A stretch of 5,723 bases of DNA. Origin: Actinomycetes bacterium. GTDB taxonomy: Bacteria; Actinomycetota; Actinomycetes; Propionibacteriales; Propionibacteriaceae. This document shows positions 1-4,827 of this stretch, in pieces. The translations under genes and the position numbers were made by a program. The notes below the pieces were generated by a model. That model worked only from the letters and a program-made list of their open reading frames with translations, was not told the DNA's origin and did not search any database. The stretch covers positions 1-5,723 of the forward strand of contig JAEYUH010000083.1 in the NCBI GenBank assembly GCA_023432725.1. Reading direction: 5' to 3'. Position 1 is the first letter of the stretch; each line of letters starts with the position of its first letter.

Positions 1-87
1 CTTCAGGTTCGCACGCGCGGTGTAGACGCCCGCGGTGTAGCCGGCCGGGCCGGAGCCGATGATGATGACGTCACGAATCTCAGACAT
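1..87 (-). CDS. trxB: Thioredoxin reductase, N-terminal 29 codons (continues beyond the left edge)
   Basis: The ATG is at 87-85 and the frame stays open to the window edge. The visible peptide begins [20 protein letters not shown]. It carries the dinucleotide-binding GxGxxG loop at residues 11-16, followed by a YTA-x-YTAR segment typical of bacterial thioredoxin reductases. The known family reaction is NADPH-dependent reduction of thioredoxin through FAD and a CxxC disulfide in the cytoplasm; the CxxC and NADPH domains lie outside the window. A purine-rich GAGGAA (95-90) directly upstream serves as a rather close ribosome binding site. In actinobacteria trxB is commonly followed by trxA, which would lie to the left. 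An excellent SigR/SigH-type promoter lies 64 bp upstream, which independently supports the identity. Other flavoprotein disulfide reductases share the loop, but the flanking residues fit TrxB best. Confidence 0.9.
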   Translation of the reverse strand, partial: MSEIRDVIIIGSGPAGYTAGVYTARANLK

Positions 88-121
88 GGTTCCTCAGCGC
101 TGTTCTCGGGGTGCCCACTCT

Positions 122-137
122 ACCGGCGGTGGCCGGT
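122..137. repeat. Short inverted repeat in the predicted trxB leader
   Basis: ACCGGC, a 4-base loop and GCCGGT form a perfect 6-bp stem. It lies between the predicted trxB transcription start (about 145) and the trxB start codon. It could fold in the leader RNA or be a protein site. In DNA this GC-rich a stem this short may be chance. Confidence 0.35.
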
Positions 138-143
138 CCCTAC

Positions 144-159
144 CCGGGGTAACCCCCGG
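144..159. repeat. Inverted repeat spanning the trxB -10 element
   Basis: CCGGGG and CCCCGG flank a 4-base loop (TAAC on the plus strand), which contains the GTT -10 element of the minus-strand SigR-type promoter. The overlapping 141-151 is itself a palindrome, TACCCGGGGTA. The symmetry is centred where an operator could block or modulate the promoter, but no known regulator motif is recognised. Confidence 0.3.
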
Positions 160-177
160 CTGCGGGCGGGCATTCCC
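151..177 (-). promoter_or_regulatory. SigR/SigH-type disulfide-stress promoter of trxB
   Basis: On the minus strand the sequence reads GGGAAT (177-172), an 18-base spacer, then GTT (153-151). This is an exact match to the consensus GGGAAY-N18-GTT established for the thiol-oxidative-stress ECF sigma factors SigR of Streptomyces and SigH of mycobacteria, whose classic targets include trxB-trxA. Transcription would begin around 143-146, giving a leader of roughly 55-60 nt before the trxB ATG. The motif and spacing are seen directly. Its use is inferred from the match and from its position in front of the expected gene. Confidence 0.8.
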
Positions 178-201
178 CCGGCTCGCGGACACCACTGCGC
201 C

Positions 202-226
202 GTTTGTCGCAGGGTCGTCGGGGTAA
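202..226 (+). promoter_or_regulatory. Candidate SigB/SigF-type general-stress promoter of the disordered-protein gene
   Basis: GTTT (202-205), a 15-base spacer and GGGTAA (221-226) resemble the GTTT-N14-17-GGGTAT/C promoters known for SigF of mycobacteria and SigB-type factors of Streptomyces; only the last base differs. Initiation would fall around 232-235. That leaves a leader of about 25 nt containing the GGAGG ribosome binding site and the ATG at 259. The placement is sensible, but the motif is short and use is inferred. Confidence 0.45.
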
Positions 227-248
227 GGGCTCGGGTGAGAGACGAACT

Positions 249-253
249 GGAGG
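249..253 (+). promoter_or_regulatory. Ribosome binding site that fixes the ATG start at 259
   Basis: GGAGG lies 5 nt before the ATG at 259-261. The upstream in-frame GTG at 235 has no comparable site and would coincide with the predicted transcription start, so the shorter ATG-initiated protein is preferred. Confidence 0.8.
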
Positions 254-258
254 ATGCC

Positions 259-762
259 ATGACCAGCGACTACAACGACAACGCGGACCAGACCCGGTTC
301 CCCGCCGAGGACATGCCGAGCCGGCAGCCGTCGGTGAACCCCGAGCACGACCCCGTCCACCCGGTGGGCGACCCCTCGTTCGACCCGCCGCTGCCCGAGC
401 CGGGTGCCGGCCCCGTGGGCGGCACCGTCACCGACTACCCCGTCGACCCGGTGGGCGAGCCGGGCGGTTCGGTGACCGGCTCGGAGACCTTGGACGACCC
501 GTACGGCCGGCCCGGTGTCCCCGGTGACCGCGGCGACGACGCCGGCGTGGTGATCGACCCCGCCGACCAGTACCCGTCGGGCCTGCACACCGGCCAACCC
601 CCCCGTGCCGTCGGCAATCCGGGCGAGACTGTCGATCCGGCCGACGAGTACAACCAGCCGCGCTCGATCGGCAACCCGGGGACGACCCCCGATCCGGCCG
701 ACGAGTACGACCAGCCGCGCTCGATCGGCAACCCCGGGCCCGCGCCGGACGCGGTCGAGTAG
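259..762 (+). CDS. Acidic, proline-rich, probably disordered repeat protein of unknown function (167 aa)
   Basis: I do not recognise a family. By count the protein has 31 Asp/Glu against 7 Arg, no Lys, Cys or Trp, and about one Pro in five residues, so it is strongly acidic and probably unfolded. No signal peptide or membrane segment is visible, so it should be cytoplasmic. The N-terminal 100 residues are rich in DP, VGDP, VGEP and GPVGG pieces. The C-terminal part is three copies of a unit starting DPAD[QE]Y and ending [VI]GNPG: residues 100-125 (26 aa), 126-144 and 145-163 (19 aa each). The ATG at 259 is chosen because of the GGAGG site 5 nt upstream; an in-frame GTG at 235 would add eight residues. 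The gene stands alone between a candidate SigB/SigF promoter and a strong hairpin terminator, so it is probably a single-gene transcript. Composition and promoter would fit a hydrophilin-like stress protein, but this is speculation. That it is a real gene rests on the ribosome site, the protein-level repeat in this frame, and neat flanking signals. Confidence 0.72.
   Translation: MTSDYNDNADQTRFPAEDMPSRQPSVNPEHDPVHPVGDPSFDPPLPEPGAGPVGGTVTDYPVDPVGEPGGSVTGSETLDDPYGRPGVPGDRGDDAGVVIDPADQYPSGLHTGQPPRAVGNPGETVDPADEYNQPRSIGNPGTTPDPADEYDQPRSIGNPGPAPDAVE
556..747 (+). repeat. In-frame tandem repeat within the acidic protein gene (78 + 57 + 57 bp)
   Basis: The last two units, 634-690 and 691-747, are each exactly 57 bp (19 codons) and identical at 50 of 57 positions; the first 48 bases differ at only two. 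Both encode DPADEY[ND]QPRSIGNPG plus a variable tail. The first unit (556-633) is diverged and carries seven extra codons (PSGLHTG-like) in the middle. The near-identity of the last two points to a recent duplication that kept the reading frame. Confidence 0.88.
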
Positions 763-798
763 GCCCGCCCGCCACGGCAGGCAGAGACCGGAACACCA

Positions 799-832
799 CA
801 ACGCCCCGACGCCCTGCGGCGTCGGGGCGTTG
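799..832. terminator. Bidirectional hairpin terminator between convergent genes
   Basis: Bases 799-813 pair perfectly with 818-832 (15 bp, GC-rich core CGCCCCGACGCC) around a 4-base loop CTGC. The stem lies wholly between the stop codons of the rightward disordered-protein gene (762) and the leftward beta-helix gene (842). A short outer CCACA/TGTGG pair (796-800 and 836-840) gives an alternative closing stem. There is only a minimal T run on either side, which is common for actinobacterial terminators. Position and perfection make dual-direction termination likely. Confidence 0.82.
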
Positions 833-841
833 CGCTGTGGG

Positions 842-2263
842 TCAGGAGGGGAGGGCGACGACGCTGATCCTGCCGCCGGACGTCTTGGCGGTGCGGCCGG
901 TCTTGTTGCCGGTGAAGGTGCAGGGGACCATGGTCAGCTTGGCCTTGGAGTTCACCAGGATCCCCCGCTTCCGGTTGCCTGAGAAGGTCACGGGGTCATT
1001 GATCCTGCCGGTGGTGCCCTTCCCGGAGACCAGGAGCCCGTTGCCCCGGTTGGTCTGGACGAGGTTCCCGGTGCCCGTGACGGTGAACTGCCCCTTGCCC
1101 GAGACCGCGATGCCGTGGGACTTGGCCGACTGGATCACGTTGTCGCCGAACAGCGTCGCGCGGCCGCGGCTGGAGACCGAGATGTTGATCTTGCCGGAAC
1201 CCGAGATCACCGACTGCCTGACGGTCGCCGAGCCCCTGGAGGGAACCGACAGGCCGTACTTCCTGGTGCCGGTGATGGTCACCTTCGTCAGGGCGACGGC
1301 GGTGCCGGAGCCGGAGGCGAGGACGCCGTTGTAGCCGTTGGAGATGGCTGTGGAATCGGTGATCGTCGCCGTGGTTCCGGCGGTGGTGCCGAGGCCGTGC
1401 CGGCCGTTGCGGTCGAGCGCGCTGCCCTCGATGGTGGCAGCTGCCGAGCCCGTCAGGGAGACCCCGCACACCTTGTTGCGGGAGATGCTGCTCTCCTCGA
1501 CCCGGACGGTCGCGGACGAAGCGACGCCGAGCCCGTGGCCGGTCTTGCCGGTCGTGCTCCCCGAGACGGCCTGGCCGTTGTAGTCGAGTTGACTGCTCGT
1601 GATGGTGCCGGCGGACCTGCTCGAGAGCTGGATCCCGTTCCGCCGGTTGTAGGTGGCGGTCACGCCGGTGGCGGTCAGCTTCGACGCTTCCAGGTAAGCC
1701 CCGTCGCGCTTGTTACCGGTCGTCCTGATCGAGCGCAGCGTCACGTCCGAGCCGAGGTAGGCGGCGATCCCGTTCTTGCCGGCGTTGCGGATGGTGAGGT
1801 TGGTGAAGGCGACTGTCGACGCCTTGGCAGCGAAGACATTGGAGGTCCCGCGCTTGGCGCCGTCCCAGGTTCCGCCTGACACGCCTGAGGTGACCGAGGA
1901 GAACCACAGCATCTGGTCGGCCGTGCCGGCCAGGGTGACGACGGTGCCCGGCTGGGCGACGAGGTAGACGTGGTCCTTGACGATGATCACCGACGTCACC
2001 TTGAAGCTGCCGGCGGGCAGTTCCACCACCCGTGGCCGGGCCGCGGTGCCGGGGGTGCGCACAGCCGAAGCCAGTTCCTTGGTGATGTCTCCGGTGCCGC
2101 GGATCGTGACCACCTCGCCGGGTTGGGAGATGCCGAGCGCGCTCTGGCCGTCGGTGAGGTAGTCATCAGCGGCGGCGGTGGTCGCAGGAGCAAGCAGGGT
2201 GGCCACCATGGCGGCCAGTGCGGTCGCGAAGACGGCCGCACGTCGCGGGGGTGATGCGCGCAT
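842..2263 (-). CDS. Secreted right-handed parallel beta-helix repeat protein (473 aa)
   Basis: The N-terminus is an Arg-containing n-region (MRASPPRR), an Ala-rich hydrophobic stretch to about residue 28, and an A-A-A cleavage site before Asp33, so the protein is predicted to be exported. Residues 45-135 resemble the N-terminal entry region of pectate-lyase-like folds (GDITKELASAV, then a VELPAGSFKV strand). Residues 142-455 form about 13 coils of 22-25 residues, each with a turn of the form N-x-[KR]-x-[NHD]-G-[ILV], typical of PbH1 repeats. Coil 4 carries a longer Gly/Ser/Thr-rich loop near 230-242. No recognisable lyase or hydrolase catalytic motif was seen, and there is no LPxTG or transmembrane anchor. 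The family includes polysaccharide lyases, hydrolases, epimerases and non-enzymatic binding proteins, so the activity is open. The start is the ATG at 2263, with AAGGG ten bases upstream as a weak ribosome site. It lies 69 bp downstream of glpC on the same strand, so it may be cotranscribed, though its role would differ from that of the dehydrogenase. Translation ends at the TGA at 844-842, next to the hairpin terminator. Confidence 0.88.
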   Translation of the reverse strand: MRASPPRRAAVFATALAAMVATLLAPATTAAADDYLTDGQSALGISQPGEVVTIRGTGDITKELASAVRTPGTAARPRVVELPAGSFKVTSVIIVKDHVYLVAQPGTVVTLAGTADQMLWFSSVTSGVSGGTWDGAKRGTSNVFAAKASTVAFTNLTIRNAGKNGIAAYLGSDVTLRSIRTTGNKRDGAYLEASKLTATGVTATYNRRNGIQLSSRSAGTITSSQLDYNGQAVSGSTTGKTGHGLGVASSATVRVEESSISRNKVCGVSLTGSAAATIEGSALDRNGRHGLGTTAGTTATITDSTAISNGYNGVLASGSGTAVALTKVTITGTRKYGLSVPSRGSATVRQSVISGSGKINISVSSRGRATLFGDNVIQSAKSHGIAVSGKGQFTVTGTGNLVQTNRGNGLLVSGKGTTGRINDPVTFSGNRKRGILVNSKAKLTMVPCTFTGNKTGRTAKTSGGRISVVALPS

Positions 2264-2332
2264 CGGTTCTATTCCCTTGTCGGATGCCGGTTAGCATTCC
2301 CCCCGCCGGCGAGTCTAGCCGGGTGCGCCGGA

Positions 2333-3562
2333 TCAGGACAGTCCGTAGGCCTTGTGGATCAGCCAGATCGGGTGCTCGGTGCGGACCCCTGAACCCTTCT
2401 GGATCTGCCAGCGGCAGGTCTCCGTGTCGCACAGCGCCAGGTCCTGGCTGGTCTCGCGCACCATGTCGAACAGCGGCTGGCCGACGGCCTGGGCGATCTC
2501 GTACTTCTCCTTCTTCAGGCCGTAGGTGCCCGCGATACCGCAGCAGGTGGCGCCCGACTCGCGCACGTCCAGGCCGGGGATCAGCCGCAGCACGTCGAGC
2601 GCGGGCATCCCCATACCCTGGCTCTTCAGCTGGCACGGGGCGTGGTAGGGCACCGTCATCTCGATCGGCGACATCGCCGGCAGTTCGCCCGCGTCGTGCA
2701 GTTCGAGCAGGAACTCCATCATGTCCCGGATCCGGGTGGCGACGTCCTTCAGCCGATCGTCGCTGACGCCCATGATCTCGTGCGCCTCGTGCTTGAGCAT
2801 GCCCGTGCACGAGCCGGACGAGGAGACGATGGTCAGTTCGCCGCCGGCCGCCCGCAGGTCGTCGCACAGCTTGAGGACGGCGGCGCTGGCCTGGTCGAAC
2901 AGGCCGTTGGACTGCTGGGCCAGGCCGCAGCACCCCTGCTTGGGGACGATGACCTGGTAGCCCAGGTGCTCCAGCACTTCGATCGACCGCTTCGAGGTCT
3001 CGACCTCGAAGTAACCGCCCGCGCAACCGTGGAAGAACACCACGGTGCCGCGGGTGGCGGGGGTGGTGCGGGGGCCGCGCTTCTTCAGCCAGCCCTGGAT
3101 GGTCTGGGTCTGCGCCGGCGGCATCGGAGCGTCACGGTGGACGCCGAAGACCTTCTCCACGACCGTCCGGATCGGCTTGTTCGCCAGCACCGCGTTCGCG
3201 ATCGGTGCTACCGGGGTCATGAAGGTTCCCATCAGGGTGGTCCGCGAGATCAGCTGGTCGCGCACCGGCATGCCGTGCTGGGACTTCATCACGGCACGCG
3301 CCTGCGAGTTCAGCTCCGCGATCTGGACGCCCTGGGGGCAGTGCAGGGTGCAGGCGCCGCAACTGGAGCAGTAGTCGAGGGAGTGGTCCACCGACTCGCC
3401 GTGCCGGAAGCGCTCGGCCTGCGGACCGACGAATTTCGGACCCGAGAAGAGCGGGGTCACCGCCGAGACCGGGCAGACCGTCTCGCAGATGGTGCACTTC
3501 ACACAGTGGTCGAGGCTCGCCCGGGCGAACTCGTGCCCGGCGAACTCGAGGCCGTCGCTCAT
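2333..3562 (-). CDS. glpC: Anaerobic glycerol-3-phosphate dehydrogenase subunit C (iron-sulfur, quinone-side)
   Basis: This 409-residue protein matches GlpC in length (E. coli, about 396 aa) and layout. Two ferredoxin-type [4Fe-4S] motifs, CxxCxxCxxxCP, lie at Cys20/23/26/30 and Cys65/68/71/75. Two CCG domains follow: the first with Cys180, Cys211-Cys212-Gly and Cys252, the second with Cys310, Cys340-Cys341-Gly and Cys378/383. The segments CCGIAGTYGLKKEKY and D-x-ETC-x-WQI are hallmark GlpC sequences. Known role: it carries electrons from the GlpAB flavoprotein dimer to menaquinone or a similar quinone at the inner face of the membrane. No transmembrane helix is seen, in keeping with a peripheral subunit. 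The ATG overlaps the glpB stop as ATGA, and AAAGGAG sits 5 nt upstream inside glpB, so translation is coupled and well initiated. Heterodisulfide-reductase-like or glycolate oxidase GlcF proteins share the domains, but the gene order makes GlpC the clear choice. Confidence 0.96.
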   Translation of the reverse strand: MSDGLEFAGHEFARASLDHCVKCTICETVCPVSAVTPLFSGPKFVGPQAERFRHGESVDHSLDYCSSCGACTLHCPQGVQIAELNSQARAVMKSQHGMPVRDQLISRTTLMGTFMTPVAPIANAVLANKPIRTVVEKVFGVHRDAPMPPAQTQTIQGWLKKRGPRTTPATRGTVVFFHGCAGGYFEVETSKRSIEVLEHLGYQVIVPKQGCCGLAQQSNGLFDQASAAVLKLCDDLRAAGGELTIVSSSGSCTGMLKHEAHEIMGVSDDRLKDVATRIRDMMEFLLELHDAGELPAMSPIEMTVPYHAPCQLKSQGMGMPALDVLRLIPGLDVRESGATCCGIAGTYGLKKEKYEIAQAVGQPLFDMVRETSQDLALCDTETCRWQIQKGSGVRTEHPIWLIHKAYGLS

Positions 3563-4827
3563 GCCAGCTCCTTTGCGATAGCTTCGGCGGCCTTGACCGC
3601 ACTGCCGAGGGCGATCCCCTCGCCGGACTTCTCACTCCACCGTTGGGCTCCGGCCAGGACGCCGCCGGCCGCCCACAGGTTCTCGTAGACGGGTCCACCG
3701 CCGGGCTCGATCACCCGCATCGTGGAGTCGACGGCCACTCCGACGGCGAACACCGGCTGCTGCGCGCCCCAGTAGTCCCCGTGCACCAGCTCACCGGTTA
3801 CCCCGGCGAGCGGCAGGCCGAACACCCGCTCGGTGACGTTGTCGTGGGAGTCGAGCGACAGCGCGCCGCTCTCGAACCCGCCGCCGGCCAGCAGGAAGGC
3901 GTCGGCGGTGATCTCCCGCGGGGTGCCCGCCGTCGTCACCCGGACGCTGCGGATCCTTCCGGACTCGATGCGGGGGTCGGTGGCCCACGAGCCGTTCACG
4001 ATCCGCACGCCTGCGCTGCGGGCGGCGGCGGTGAGGGCCGCGTTGAGCCGCATCCCCGGTACCGACGGCGGCGGCAGGGGGATCTCGAAGACCGGGTGCT
4101 CGAGCTTGTCGGCGAGGTCGCGCCAGGCGGTGGCGTCGCGCAGCCCGAGGACGGCGGGCAGGCCCACGGTCTCGCCCTCGGTCAGCAGCGGCCGCAGCTC
4201 GTCGGCGAAGGACGCGCGGTAGGCGGCCGAGTCGAAGGCGCGGGCGTAGGACAGGCCGCCGGAGTCGGCCTCGCCGGGCCGGGCCGGGATGTCGACGAAC
4301 AACGCCCTGGCCTGCATCCGTCCGCCGCCCTCCAGCACCGTCCGGGCGAGGTTGCCGGCGACGAGGTCGGGGTGGAAGTCCTTGAGCCGGCGGAGTCCGA
4401 CGATCGCGAACTTCGCCCCGTCCACGCAGGCACCGGCCAGCATGCTGGGCTGGGCGAGGCAGGTCGGACGCACCGCGCCGACGGCGGTCGGGAACAGCTG
4501 GTTGGTGGCGGCGGTGCCGGCCAGCAGGGCGGGCCCGACCAGGTCCTGGACGAAGGCGAGGCCGGCGCGCACCGCGTCCGCCCCGATCGCGGCATACGGG
4601 TGGTCGGGGCGTTCGGCAGCCAGCCCGGCGAGGGCGGCCAGCGGCTCGGTGACCCGGGTGCTGGACCCGTTCGTGCCGGTGTAGCCGAGCACGTCGATGG
4701 TGCCCTGGGAGAGCGGGAGGCCGCCGGCGCCCTTGGTCAACAAGGTGGTGCGCACCCCGGCGGCAGCCAACTGGATCGCGGCGGTGAGGCCGGCGAGGCC
4801 GGCTCCGATGACAACTACCTGGCTCAC
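3559..4827 (-). CDS. glpB: Anaerobic glycerol-3-phosphate dehydrogenase subunit B (flavoprotein)
   Basis: The 422-residue product is about the length of E. coli GlpB (419 aa). The N-terminus has the FAD/dinucleotide-binding loop GAGLAG at residues 8-13, followed by a GLPLSQGTIDVLGY segment (36-49) matching the SSGSLDLL region of GlpB. Further family signatures are PLPPPSVPGMRLNAAL (250-265), the AGGGFESGAL segment (314-323), and a C-terminal FAD-closing region ENLWAAGGVLAG (382-393) with SGEG near 401. Known role: GlpB pairs with GlpA to form the soluble catalytic dimer, probably holding FMN or FAD, and passes electrons on to GlpC. Translation starts at a GTG (4827-4825) that overlaps the glpA stop as GTGA, and its TGA overlaps glpC as ATGA. 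Ribosome binding is modest (GAGG about ten bases upstream, inside glpA), so coupling from glpA probably sets its level. No lesion is seen. Confidence 0.95.
   Translation of the reverse strand: MSQVVVIGAGLAGLTAAIQLAAAGVRTTLLTKGAGGLPLSQGTIDVLGYTGTNGSSTRVTEPLAALAGLAAERPDHPYAAIGADAVRAGLAFVQDLVGPALLAGTAATNQLFPTAVGAVRPTCLAQPSMLAGACVDGAKFAIVGLRRLKDFHPDLVAGNLARTVLEGGGRMQARALFVDIPARPGEADSGGLSYARAFDSAAYRASFADELRPLLTEGETVGLPAVLGLRDATAWRDLADKLEHPVFEIPLPPPSVPGMRLNAALTAAARSAGVRIVNGSWATDPRIESGRIRSVRVTTAGTPREITADAFLLAGGGFESGALSLDSHDNVTERVFGLPLAGVTGELVHGDYWGAQQPVFAVGVAVDSTMRVIEPGGGPVYENLWAAGGVLAGAQRWSEKSGEGIALGSAVKAAEAIAKELA
3568..3574 (-). promoter_or_regulatory. Strong ribosome binding site of glpC inside the end of glpB
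   Basis: AAAGGAG on the minus strand ends 5 nt before the glpC ATG and lies within the last codons of glpB. It supports the ATGA-overlap start and independent re-initiation of glpC. Confidence 0.85.

Noticed and set aside
235..258. GTG at 235 as start of the acidic protein gene.
   Set aside because: There is no ribosome site before it, it coincides with the predicted transcription start, and a GGAGG lies 5 nt before the ATG at 259.
94..801. Long open frame on the minus strand opposite the acidic protein gene (235 codons), with its own repeats.
   Set aside because: It mirrors the repeat of the plus-strand gene, runs through the hairpin terminator and the trxB promoter, has no ribosome site, and encodes an Arg/Val/Gly-rich sequence typical of antisense frames in GC-rich DNA.
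2264..2305. A second SigR-like promoter: GGGGAAT on the minus strand upstream of the beta-helix gene resembles the trxB -35 box.
   Set aside because: No GTT occurs 18-19 bases downstream, so the -10 element is absent.
2306..2322. Hairpin CCGGC-N7-GCCGG between glpC and the beta-helix gene as a terminator.
   Set aside because: There are only five base pairs, a 7-base loop and no T run downstream on the minus strand; this is expected by chance in GC-rich DNA.
2312..2341. Minus-strand promoter for the beta-helix gene: CTGTCC (2341-2336), 18-base spacer, TAGACT (2317-2312).
   Set aside because: The -10 matches four of six and the -35 only three of six positions of the housekeeping consensus. 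It is possible but too weak to annotate.
2642..3688. 348-codon plus-strand frame opposite glpC.
   Set aside because: It is a shadow of glpC with His/Arg/Gly-rich composition and no recognisable motif or ribosome site.
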